Source: Candidatus Gastranaerophilales bacterium (GTDB taxonomy: Bacteria > Cyanobacteriota > Vampirovibrionia > Gastranaerophilales > Gastranaerophilaceae). From it: a stretch of DNA of 64,000 nucleotides. A program made the position numbers and the translations under genes. The notes under the pieces were generated by a model. It ran no database searches. It saw only the letters and a list, made by a program, of their open reading frames with translations, and was not told where the DNA came from. The stretch is taken from contig JAFTXY010000001.1 in assembly GCA_017461425.1 (NCBI GenBank), positions 62,001-126,000 on the forward strand, given 5' to 3'. Below are positions 1 through 8,500 of this stretch, in pieces (position 1 is the first letter of the stretch; each line of letters opens with the position of its first letter).

Positions 1-388
1 AATTCGTTGCTGGAATTATAATGTATTTGTTGTTATTCATAACATCTTGAACTGTCTTTTGTTTAAATATTTGCTCTAAGCTTCTTTTTAGGTTATTAGC
101 ATTGTGTTTAGCGAATAAAATATTCCATAAAGATGGTTTTTTTGTAAAAATTTTGGGACCAATATCCTGATAAAATTTTTGAATTTCTGAAGCAGTCATA
201 CCAGAAGCTAAACCCAGGGCTATAATTGAACCAGTACTTGTACCAGCAAACATATCAAAAATATCTGTACACTTTACATTAAATTCCTGTTCAAGTTTTG
301 CTAAAAGTGAAATACTGAATAATCCTCTAATCCCACCGCCATCCAAACTTAAAATTTTAAAAGTTTCATTTTCTTTTTTTGCTTCCAT
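1..388 (-). CDS. Patatin-like phospholipase, 5' part only (cut by window edge)
   Basis: An open frame starts with ATG at 388 and stays open for 129 codons to the left edge, so the C-terminal part lies outside the window. The start is preceded by an AGGGGAG ribosome site. Residues 14-25 read LSLDGGGIRGLF, the glycine-rich oxyanion-hole motif of patatins. Residues 49-53 read GTSTG, the GxSxG nucleophile elbow with Ser51 as the predicted nucleophile. The catalytic Asp of the Ser-Asp dyad would lie outside the window. The family hydrolyses acyl chains from phospholipids. Bacterial members include toxins, housekeeping lipases and the CapV effectors of CBASS defence. The neighbours visible here (tRNA, argS) give no support for a defence role, but the other side cannot be seen. 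Confidence 0.85.
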   Translation of the reverse strand, partial: MEAKKENETFKILSLDGGGIRGLFSISLLAKLEQEFNVKCTDIFDMFAGTSTGSIIALGLASGMTASEIQKFYQDIGPKIFTKKPSLWNILFAKHNANNLKRSLEQIFKQKTVQDVMNNNKYIIIPATN

Positions 389-657
389 ATAGCTCCCCTT
401 GTTGGACTTCATGTTTATTTTATATTTATTTTTTAAAAATATTAGCTAAATTAACAAAAAATTAATTATTTTTCTAATAAAGCTCGATTTTTAGATCGTT
501 TTTGTATGCAAAAAACCTACAGAGATAGTGCCCATGGACCTTTTAATTGCATTCGGAGAATTTGGCATATAATCGAGCATATCTGTCGTTAATTCTCCAA
601 ACTAAATTTCTCCCAACCCCTAAACTCCCGCGCTGCGTGGGGAAAAATGGCAAAAAT
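389..657. other. Intergenic region, no gene recognised
   Basis: About 270 bp separate the patatin start from the terminator behind the tRNA. I find no convincing reading frame. The stretch 490-645 is less AT-rich than its surroundings. It contains an inverted repeat (GGAGAATT at 555-562 against AATTCTCC at 591-598) and a tight GC hairpin (CCCGCG at 627-632 against CGTGGG at 636-641). It could hold the patatin promoter, a gene remnant or a structured small RNA. I cannot assign it to a known RNA family. Confidence 0.4.
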
Positions 658-686
658 AAAACCCAGTAGATAAACTACTGGGTTTT
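658..686 (-). terminator. Rho-independent terminator of tRNA-Ile
   Basis: An 11-bp perfect stem (AAACCCAGTAG and its complement) closes a short loop. It is followed on the minus strand by an A/T-rich tail with a short T run. It starts immediately after the tRNA 3' end. Confidence 0.8.
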
Positions 687-687
687 A

Positions 688-764
688 TGGTGGGCCATCC
701 TGGACTCGAACCAGGGACCTCACCCTTATCAGGGGTGCGCTCTAGCCACCTGAGCTAATAGCCC
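688..764 (-). tRNA. tRNA-Ile (anticodon GAT)
   Basis: This is a 77-nt cloverleaf on the minus strand. The acceptor stem pairs GGGCTAT with ATGGCCC. The D-loop reads AGCTCAGGTGGC. The anticodon stem-loop is ACCCCTGATAAGGGG with anticodon GAT (Ile). The T-arm contains GGTTCGAGTCC. The 3' CCA is encoded. It stands alone, not in an rRNA operon, although tRNA-Ile(GAT) often sits in the 16S-23S spacer of bacteria. It lies between argS and a strong terminator. Confidence 0.97.
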
Positions 765-833
765 TTATGCAATTGATTTCATTCCGTAACCTTTTGCATA
801 ATCTAGGTTAACAAGAACAAAATATAAAGTCAA

Positions 834-2525
834 CTACATTTTTTCAACAGCATTAACGCCTATTAAACCAAGCATTGTAGCCATTATAATTCTAAAGCAA
901 TTTACTAATGACAACTTCATTAAACTATCTTTTTTATCATCAGATAAAACTCTTGTAAAATTATAAAAATGATGGAATGAATTTGCTAATTCTGTTAAAT
1001 ATTTACAAATCATATATGGCGCACGATATTTAACTGCATTTGCCAATAATGATTTTCCTTCTTCTAATTTTAAAATTAATGACTTTGTAGCCTCATATGA
1101 TTCATCCGATAAACCATTAAACAGAGTAATAATGTCGGCATTATTATAAAAATCATCAATTTCATTTTGGGTAAAATAAGGCTCTAATTCAGTTTTATTA
1201 TCTATATCAATTCTTTTCTCAACAGCTTTTCTTAAAATTGAACAAGCTCTTGCATGTGCATATTGAACATAGAAAACCGGATTTTTATCTGATTGGGATT
1301 TTGCTAAATCAATGTCAAAATCGATAGTAGTATCAGAACTTCTCATCAACATCCAAAATCTTGTTGCGTCAACTCCAACTTCTTCAATTAAATCATCAAG
1401 AGTAACCATTTTTTTACGTTTACCCATGCGTTGTTGTTCGCCATCTTGAATTAAATTAACTAGTTGTCCTAATAAAACTTCCAATTTAGTTGAATCATAT
1501 CCTAAAGCGTCAATTGCAGCTTTCATTCTAGGAATATAACCATGGTGGTCAGCCCCCCAAATATTAATCAATCTTTCAAAACCTCTATCAAGTTTATTTT
1601 TGTGATATGCAATATCGGCTGTTAGATATGTATTTTTACCATCTGTTTTTATTAAAACTCTATCTTGATCGTCTTCGTAATCAGAACTTCTAAACCAAGT
1701 AGCACCATCTTTTTCATAAATTTTACCTGATTTTTTCAAAGTTTCCATGCAGCTTTCAACTTCTTTATTTTCATATAAAGAAAGTTCTGAGAAAAACAAG
1801 TCAAAATGAGTACCAAATTTTTCTAAAAGTTCTTTTTGTAATCTTAGCATATCCGCTTTTGCAAAATCTGCATAAGACATTGTGCTTTTTTGTTCAATAT
1901 ACCTTTTAGCACAATCAATTAAATATTCGCCAGGATACATATCTTCTTCAAGCTCTATATTTTCTCCTTGAAGCTGGCGTACTCTAACTTCTAAAGATTT
2001 TCCAAGTTTATTAATTTGATTCCCAGCATCATTAATATAAAATTCCTGAAAAACATCGTATCCACAATATTTCATAATATTAGCTAAAGCTGAACCCAAA
2101 GCAGCCCATCTACCATGACCTATATGAAATGGACCTGTTGGATTTGCGCTAACATATTCAATATTAACTTTTTCGCCGTTACCAACATTTGTCTTAAGAT
2201 AATCTTGTTTTTTATTTAAAATATCAACCACAATATTGTTTAAAAATTCTTTTTCTAGTTTGAAATTTATAAATCCTGCAACAATATTAATTGTAAAATT
2301 TTGAGGTTGAATATATTTTACAATAGCTTGCGCTATTAATGGCGGAGCCATTTTAGCGGTTCTAGCCAGTGCTGAAATATTGATTGCAAAATCTCCGAAT
2401 TCTTTGTTTTTTGGAGCATCACAAACCAATTCAATAGTGTTTTCTTTTGTTTCGCCTAATGCATTTTCGTTAATAGCAACATCGATTGCTTTTTTTGTAA
2501 TTTCAATAAAATAATTCTTTAACAT
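834..2525 (-). CDS. argS: Arginine--tRNA ligase
   Basis: This cytoplasmic class I aminoacyl-tRNA synthetase charges tRNA-Arg with arginine using ATP. At 563 residues it has normal length. An Add1/arginyl N-terminal domain precedes the Rossmann catalytic core, which carries HIGHGR at about residues 134-139. The KMSKS equivalent is the relaxed MGKRKKM at about 365-372, as in many ArgRS enzymes. A helical DALR anticodon-binding domain with the HHFYNFTRVL region ends the protein. No Shine-Dalgarno sequence precedes the ATG; a TAAAAT box ends 9 nt before it, so the mRNA may have almost no leader. The stop is followed by the tRNA-Ile gene on the same strand. Confidence 0.97.
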   Translation of the reverse strand: MLKNYFIEITKKAIDVAINENALGETKENTIELVCDAPKNKEFGDFAINISALARTAKMAPPLIAQAIVKYIQPQNFTINIVAGFINFKLEKEFLNNIVVDILNKKQDYLKTNVGNGEKVNIEYVSANPTGPFHIGHGRWAALGSALANIMKYCGYDVFQEFYINDAGNQINKLGKSLEVRVRQLQGENIELEEDMYPGEYLIDCAKRYIEQKSTMSYADFAKADMLRLQKELLEKFGTHFDLFFSELSLYENKEVESCMETLKKSGKIYEKDGATWFRSSDYEDDQDRVLIKTDGKNTYLTADIAYHKNKLDRGFERLINIWGADHHGYIPRMKAAIDALGYDSTKLEVLLGQLVNLIQDGEQQRMGKRKKMVTLDDLIEEVGVDATRFWMLMRSSDTTIDFDIDLAKSQSDKNPVFYVQYAHARACSILRKAVEKRIDIDNKTELEPYFTQNEIDDFYNNADIITLFNGLSDESYEATKSLILKLEEGKSLLANAVKYRAPYMICKYLTELANSFHHFYNFTRVLSDDKKDSLMKLSLVNCFRIIMATMLGLIGVNAVEKM

Positions 2526-2604
2526 AGTAAAAATATTTTAATACAAAAAAGCAAATAATAAAAATGTAAAGTTTTTTTACAAATGTCACAAATAAAAGTC
2601 AATC

Positions 2605-2632
2605 TTGACTTTTCAGGAGTATTTGTTATACT
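2605..2632 (+). promoter_or_regulatory. Sigma-70-type promoter of the small hypothetical gene
   Basis: TTGACT (2605-2610) is followed by a 16-bp spacer and TATACT (2627-2632). Transcription should start near 2639, so a translation start upstream of this is unlikely. Confidence 0.65.
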
Positions 2633-2664
2633 GGATAATGCGCCAAATTCTAGAGAACAATGTT

Positions 2665-2874
2665 ATGACAAAAATTAATGGAATAAATTATAGCATAGCA
2701 AATAACGGCATAAACTTGTATACAAAACGTACTTGTTCAGATAATTCCGAGTTGTTTATTACATCAAAATTAAATATGCTCTATGAACAAGCACTATCAC
2801 GCAAAAATATGTATAACAGTCGAAGAAATTTAAGAAAAATGGTAGAAAAAAACCATCTTGATGAAATAGTCTAG
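2665..2874 (+). CDS. Small hypothetical protein (69 aa)
   Basis: I do not recognise this protein. The frame is open upstream to a TTG at 2605, but that codon is part of the -35 box. The ATG at 2665 with AGAGAAC just upstream is preferred; ATG 2638 is also possible, but its leader would be almost nil. The product begins MTKINGINYSIANNG and ends in a basic helix-like stretch rich in Arg, Lys and Asn. It has no membrane segment or Cys pair. It ends exactly one base before the stop codon of the opposed gene, so the two genes converge with no gap and no visible terminator. Confidence 0.55.
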   Translation: MTKINGINYSIANNGINLYTKRTCSDNSELFITSKLNMLYEQALSRKNMYNSRRNLRKMVEKNHLDEIV

Positions 2875-3423
2875 TTAAATCTTTTTCCTGAGTCTTGTTT
2901 GTATTTCGTTAGCATAATTTAAATATTTAATTAAATCTTCATATCTACCTTCAGACTCCCCGTATGGTATCGTTTTATCCAAAAGAACTTTTGTATCAAT
3001 ATTGAGTTCAGACAATTTTCTCATTGCTTCTTTTGCAATTTTAACTTTATATAAGCGAGGAAAAAATTTGTATAAAATATTTTCAAAACTAAACGCAGAA
3101 GCGTTTTGTGCTTTTTTAGTTTTTAAATCAAAAAAACGTTTTAAAAATTTAAGCGCAGATACGTTTTCATTATTTTTAAGTTCATCATTAGAAAAAGAAC
3201 TATCAAATATATTAATTCTTTTTTTATTTTTTAATTCAATTTCGTTTTTATCTTCTTCAATAGGAATTTCAACAAATGGAGAATTGCTCATATCTTGAGC
3301 AGGCTCAATTCCATAAAAACTTTCAATAAAGTCTTTATTTTTATCTTTATTTTCATTTGGCGATGACAAAATTCCATTTTGAATAAGTTGTTCAGTTAAG
3401 GAATTATATTTATTATTTTCCAT
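2875..3423 (-). CDS. Hypothetical soluble protein (182 aa)
   Basis: No family is recognised. The N-terminal half (about residues 15-85) is rich in Asn, Lys, Glu and Asp and looks disordered. The C-terminal half is basic and helical: it contains KIAKEAMRKLSELNI, then YEDLIKYLNYANEIQTRLRK at the end. The ATG at 3423 is preferred over an in-frame GTG at 3438. No ribosome site is visible, but CATAAT lies 6 nt before the ATG, so the mRNA may be leaderless. It is divergent from nifU, with under 100 bp between the starts. Confidence 0.6.
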   Translation of the reverse strand: MENNKYNSLTEQLIQNGILSSPNENKDKNKDFIESFYGIEPAQDMSNSPFVEIPIEEDKNEIELKNKKRINIFDSSFSNDELKNNENVSALKFLKRFFDLKTKKAQNASAFSFENILYKFFPRLYKVKIAKEAMRKLSELNIDTKVLLDKTIPYGESEGRYEDLIKYLNYANEIQTRLRKKI

Positions 3424-3429
3424 AGTAAC

Positions 3430-3435
3430 ATTATG
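3430..3435 (-). promoter_or_regulatory. -10 box 6 nt before a start codon (leaderless candidate)
   Basis: CATAAT on the minus strand ends 6 nt before the ATG at 3423. No -35 match or ribosome site is apparent. Confidence 0.35.
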
Positions 3436-3518
3436 CACTTAAAATTAATAATTTTTGCCATATACTCGTAGGATTTTTAATGTATAATTTTTTTATAAAT
3501 GAATTATGTAAGGTGATT

Positions 3519-4346
3519 ATGTGGGAATATTCAGAAAAAGTTAAAGAACATTTTAAAAATCCAAAAAATGTAGGCTCCATAGAAAATGCCGATGCAATCG
3601 GGGAAGCAGGGGCTTTATCTTGCGGAGATAAATTAAAATTATATTTAAAAATAGAAAATAATATCATTACAGACGCAAAATTCCAAACATTTGGTTGCGG
3701 TTCAGCAGTAGCCGCAAGTAGCGTCTTAACCGTTATGCTTATAGGAAAAACTCTTGAGGAAGCAAAAAAAATTACAAATAAACAAATCGCTCAAGAGCTT
3801 GATGGGCTTCCACCTGAAAAAATGCATTGTTCTGTTATGGGAAGAGAGGCTCTTGAAGATGCTTTAAGAAATTATTATCAAGAAGATTGGTCTGAAATTG
3901 AAGATAAAGAAAAAGAAGAAGGCACGAATATAATATGCCATTGTTTTTCGGTAACAGAACAAGAAATAATAAATGCAATATTAAATAACAATGCAAAAAC
4001 ATTTGATGATATCTCAAAAATAACATCTGCAGGACTTGCTTGCGGAAGATGCAAAGAAAATATTAAAAACATTCTTAAAAAATACGTCAAACAAGAAGAA
4101 AAAGAACAATTAAATCCTGTACAAAAAATCATCAAAATAAACACGATAATAGAAACAATTATCGCTCCTGAATTAAGAAAAGATTTTGGAGATATAGAAT
4201 TGGTAAATGTTGAAGGAAACAATGTTTTTGTAAAACTCAAAGGACATTGTTCAACTTGCGCTAATGCGAAACTTACTCTTAAAAATTTTGTTGAAACAAA
4301 ATTAAAAGAATTAGTAGATGATGAAATAATAGTTAAAGAAGATTAA
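3519..4346 (+). CDS. nifU: Fe-S cluster assembly scaffold NifU (three-domain)
   Basis: This scaffold receives sulfur from NifS, builds [2Fe-2S]/[4Fe-4S] clusters and hands them to apoproteins. The start ATG 3519 has an AAGGTG site; upstream in-frame codons are ignored. The 275-residue protein has the complete NifU layout. An IscU-like domain has Cys in LSCGD (about 34), FGCGSA (about 60) and MHCSVMG (about 103). A BFD-like [2Fe-2S] domain has CHCF (about 138-141) and CGRC (about 174-177). A C-terminal Nfu domain has CSTC (about 245-248). A TGTATAAT extended -10 lies at 3481-3488. NifS follows after 2 bp, so they form one operon. No nif structural genes are seen, so general Fe-S biogenesis is the likely role. 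Confidence 0.95.
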   Translation: MWEYSEKVKEHFKNPKNVGSIENADAIGEAGALSCGDKLKLYLKIENNIITDAKFQTFGCGSAVAASSVLTVMLIGKTLEEAKKITNKQIAQELDGLPPEKMHCSVMGREALEDALRNYYQEDWSEIEDKEKEEGTNIICHCFSVTEQEIINAILNNNAKTFDDISKITSAGLACGRCKENIKNILKKYVKQEEKEQLNPVQKIIKINTIIETIIAPELRKDFGDIELVNVEGNNVFVKLKGHCSTCANAKLTLKNFVETKLKELVDDEIIVKED

Positions 4347-4348
4347 AA

Positions 4349-5542
4349 ATGGAAAAATACACATACTTAGACAATAATGCAACAACAAAAGTTGATGAAA
4401 AAGTTCTTTTGGATATGCTTCCATATTTAAAAGAAAATTATGCAAACCCATCAAGCATGTACGAGCCTGCTCAAATTAGCGCAAAAGCTATTGAAAAAGC
4501 ACGAAAAGAAGTTGCTAATTTATTAGGAGTTAATGACCCTAAAACAATATTATTCACATCTTGTGCAACAGAAAGCGCAAATACAGCCCTAAAAGGCATC
4601 ATTAATCAATATGGTACAAATGAAAAAAATCATATAATAACAACCCAAGTTGAACATCCTTGCGTTTTATCAGTTTGCGAAAATTTTGAAAAAAAAGGAT
4701 ACAAAGTAAATTATGTTGGTGTTAACGAAAATGGCGAAATAAACACCAATGATATATTATCAAAAATAACACCAAACACATTATTGATTGCTGTAATGCA
4801 TGCCAATAATGAAACAGGCGCCATTTATCCAATCTATGAAATAGCACATGAAGCAAAAAAAATAAACAAAGATATTAAAATTTTTGTTGACGGCGTACAA
4901 GCAGCAGGTAAAATTTCAATAGAATTAGAAAATTCAGATATAGATTTTTATTCAATATCAGGACACAAATTCCATGCACCAAAAGGAGTTGGCGCTTTAT
5001 ATGTTAAAAAAGGAAATCTTTTTGAACCATTATTCCATGGCGGACATCAAGAAAAATCATTAAGAGCTGGAACTCAAAACACTCCATACATTGTCGCTTT
5101 GGGAAGCGCTGCAAAATTAGCACAAGAAAATCTTGAATATGAAAAAACGGAAGTCAAAAGATTAAGAGATAAATTAGAGAATGGCATTTTGTCACAACTA
5201 AAAAATGCCAAACTTAATTCTAAATCTAAAAATAGAGTTCCAAATACAACAAATATTGGTTTTGAATATATTGAGGGCGAATTAATATTATTATATTTAA
5301 ACGATTTAGGAATATATGCATCCTCAGGAAGCGCTTGCACATCAGGAAGTTTAAATCCATCTCACGTTTTAAGAGCACAAAAAGTTCCATTTACATCACT
5401 GCATGGTTCAATTAGATTTTCATTATCAAAATTTACAACAGAAGAAGAAATTGATTATGCTATTGAAAAAGTTCCTGAAGTAATAAAAAAATTAGCAAAA
5501 ATTTCACCATTTCAAAAGGAATTAAATGAATTAGGTTTATAA
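4349..5542 (+). CDS. nifS: Cysteine desulfurase NifS
   Basis: This PLP enzyme converts cysteine to alanine and supplies persulfide sulfur to NifU. At 397 residues it has the normal length for the NifS/IscS class. The PLP lysine lies in SGHKFHAPKG (about residue 207). The catalytic Cys lies in SGSACTSG (about residue 329) on a loop with the short NifS-type sequence. The N-terminal YLDNNATTKVD motif is diagnostic of the family. It starts 2 bp after the nifU stop, so translation is probably coupled. A bidirectional terminator follows. Confidence 0.96.
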   Translation: MEKYTYLDNNATTKVDEKVLLDMLPYLKENYANPSSMYEPAQISAKAIEKARKEVANLLGVNDPKTILFTSCATESANTALKGIINQYGTNEKNHIITTQVEHPCVLSVCENFEKKGYKVNYVGVNENGEINTNDILSKITPNTLLIAVMHANNETGAIYPIYEIAHEAKKINKDIKIFVDGVQAAGKISIELENSDIDFYSISGHKFHAPKGVGALYVKKGNLFEPLFHGGHQEKSLRAGTQNTPYIVALGSAAKLAQENLEYEKTEVKRLRDKLENGILSQLKNAKLNSKSKNRVPNTTNIGFEYIEGELILLYLNDLGIYASSGSACTSGSLNPSHVLRAQKVPFTSLHGSIRFSLSKFTTEEEIDYAIEKVPEVIKKLAKISPFQKELNELGL

Positions 5543-5547
5543 TTTAA

Positions 5548-5566
5548 AAGCTCCCAAAAGGAGCTT
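5548..5566. terminator. Bidirectional terminator between nifS and the AsmA-like gene
   Basis: A 7-bp stem AAGCTCC/GGAGCTT with a 5-nt loop is extended by flanking T/A pairs. A and T runs on both sides suit transcription from either direction, as expected between two convergent genes. Confidence 0.8.
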
Positions 5567-5578
5567 TTAAATTACTTA

Positions 5579-8500
5579 TTATTCAACAACTTCTTGTTCT
5601 ATTTGCGCTTCGCTATTTTTATCAACAGGTTGAACAGATGGAATTTTTGATTTGATTTTGTCTTTCAGTTGTTGTTGCAAATCGTTTAATTTTTGTTGAT
5701 TTTCTTTTTGTTTAGCCTCAATTGCTTCTTGAGCCTTTTTTTGAAGCTCTTGTTTAGCTGCTTCTTGTTTTGCTTGAGCAGCCTCTTTTTGAGTTTGAAT
5801 TGCATCTTTTATATTTTGTTTTGTTTGCTCTTTTGCTTTAAGAACTTCTTCAACCAAAACTTGTTTTACTTCTGGTGCAGTTGTATCCATTTGTAGAATT
5901 TTTTCAACTCCTACCTTTAGTTTATTATCGGCTTCATATTTTGATTGAAGCTCATCAATCAACGCTTGTTTCACATAATTATCGCTAAATTTTTGCGCTT
6001 TATCAATATCTTCTTGCAATGCAAGCCATTTAAAAGATTTAACAAGAGATAATGGTTTTGCAACATCACCATTCAACACAATTTGGAATTTTGTTGCATT
6101 AGCATCTGAATGTTCTTTTGCAAAATCAGGAATTTCTTTGTACTCGCTTTCCTGAACTGTTTGCGTAAACATAGAAAACATTTTTGCTGTGCCAACATTT
6201 AATCCTGGTGTATTTTTAATTAAATTAACAGGATTTAACATTGAAATAGGTCCCAACATATCAGATACAGTTGATGCCAAGCGCACTCTAACATTAGAAT
6301 CCAATTTATTTGTTAATAAGTTCATATTGCCTTTAATCAAAATACACAATATATCGCCTTGCGATGTTATTGGAGACAAATAAACAGTACCATCTTTAAA
6401 ATCAACTTTACCATTTAAATTTTCATAATGAGTACTATCTATTGTTGTAATAGGAGTTAAAATCACACCAATTGTATTTGCAAATAATGGATTTTCTCTA
6501 ATATTTTCTGCTAAGAAAAAGTTTTCAAGCTTAGCAAATGGTCCATATTGCCCATCTTTCATATCAAACCAAACAGAACCTTTTAAAGACTTCATTTGCT
6601 CTTGATATGTTGCACCTTTTAAACTTATATCGGTTTTAAAATCTAAATCGCCGGTTATCATATCTTTCATATTCGCAGCTTTTTCCAAAGCTTCATTAGA
6701 ATCAAGATTTTTTCCTTGTAATTTAATTGTTAATAATGAAGTTAAAAGATTCATTTTAATATCACCATTAACACTACCTTTAAAGGCTTTTGTAGATAAT
6801 TTATTGATTAGTAAATCATTTTTTAATATCGCCAAATTACCTTTTGTATCAAATATTTCTATGGCACCAGTTTTGATTTTTTTAATGGCAAATTTTCCAT
6901 CAGCACTCAAAGGTATATCAGCAGGCGCTGAATTTTTAGCAGGAGCTGATGATACAGATGGCATATATTCCATTAATTTATTTAAAACTACCATTGCTTT
7001 ATCAACATCAATTGAATTAGATGTCACATTAATATCGGATATTTTGAATACTTTTGCAGGCTTTAAATCAGCTTTTAATGATGCATCTATTTTTGATTGA
7101 TTTAAATCAATTTCTTTTAAGCTAACATTTAATCCTTGATTAAAGAAATCTAAATCAACCATTTTTGTTGCAAACAAAATTTCAGGAATATTTAAATCGT
7201 ATAATTTCAAATCTCCACCAAAAAATAACTTGTCAAAATAGCCATTCATGGTTATTTTACCTTTGGTTTTAAAAGAAGATTTTTTAAATTTATCAATAGA
7301 ACCTGATAATTCATTCGGAATTTCAACTCTTAAAAGATTAATATGATTTTTATCGATAATTGTTGTGAAATTAACCAATTCTTGCGCATTAAGCATATTT
7401 AATGCTAAATCATCATTAAAACCAACTGTTTCTTTTTTATATAAACCAGAATTTTTAATTTTAATTTTTCCATTTTGCATTTTTACATCTGTTTGAATTA
7501 AAGCAGGTTTATTTTGAAGAAAATTAAAATTAATTGGAGTTATAAAATTATTTGAATCAGAATAAATTTGAGCTAAAATATCTTGCTTTTTAGAATCTCC
7601 TTTTATTGAAACTTTTAAAGGAATTACGCCTTTAGAAGACAAGAAATGAGAAACTTCTTTTCCAAGAGTTTGTTTAATGTTTTCAGTTTGAATTTTTCCG
7701 TCAGCAAAAATATCAATTAGAGGATCTTTTAAATAATTTTTGATATCACCTTTTATGGTAACTTTTGAAGTGTCATTATATAGAAAATCAAATGGTTTAA
7801 TAACAATATTTTGATTATCCAAACCAATATTTAATTTTTCGATTGTTGCTTTTGTTTTAGCTTGAGGAATTAAAAGCGCAAAACCATTATTTTCAATATC
7901 ACCATGTATTGTTTTTGGATTAGCATCGAAAATAATATTCGCTTGCTTATTTGTTATAAACATTGTTTTCTTTGAATCAGACAAAGATAAATTATCTAAT
8001 TTTGTATCTAAAGTTGCATTTAATTTATCTAACTTTCCTTTAATGTCAACATTTGCGCTTAATTTTGCAGAATTTAAGCTAAATGCTTGTCTTAAATCTT
8101 TGGGTGCAAAGGCATTATATAATTCAGGCAAAGATAAACTATCAATATAAATTTTTATATCTGCAATTGATTTATTATCAATAACACCTTGCGCATTTAA
8201 TTTTGAACCATTAATTATAGCTTGCGTTTCTTTTATATTTAAAACATTATTATCTAAAATCAAATTAACTATAATATCTTTAATACCAATATTAGATTTT
8301 TTATTTATAAATGCACCATCTTTAACAATAATTGAACCTTGAGATTTTAATTTTTTGAAATTTGTTTTAATTATTGTGTCTGCCTTTAAAAATCCTTTTG
8401 CTTGAATTAAAGATAAATCATTTTTAATATTCAAACTATCTAATAAAGCTTTAAATAGATTTAAAAGATTTTCAAAATGAATTTCGTCTGTTAAAATATG

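Noticed and set aside
2605-2664. Longer form of the 69-residue protein starting at TTG 2605
   Set aside because: That start would lie in the -35 box of the promoter, upstream of the expected transcript start.
3519-5542. NifU and NifS as part of a nitrogen fixation cluster
   Set aside because: No nifH, nifD, nifK or other nif gene lies nearby. NifU/NifS pairs serve general Fe-S assembly in many anaerobes.
5693-5896. Phe/Leu-rich small membrane protein on the plus strand
   Set aside because: It is the reverse of the Gln/Lys/Glu-rich tail of the AsmA-like protein and has no start signal.
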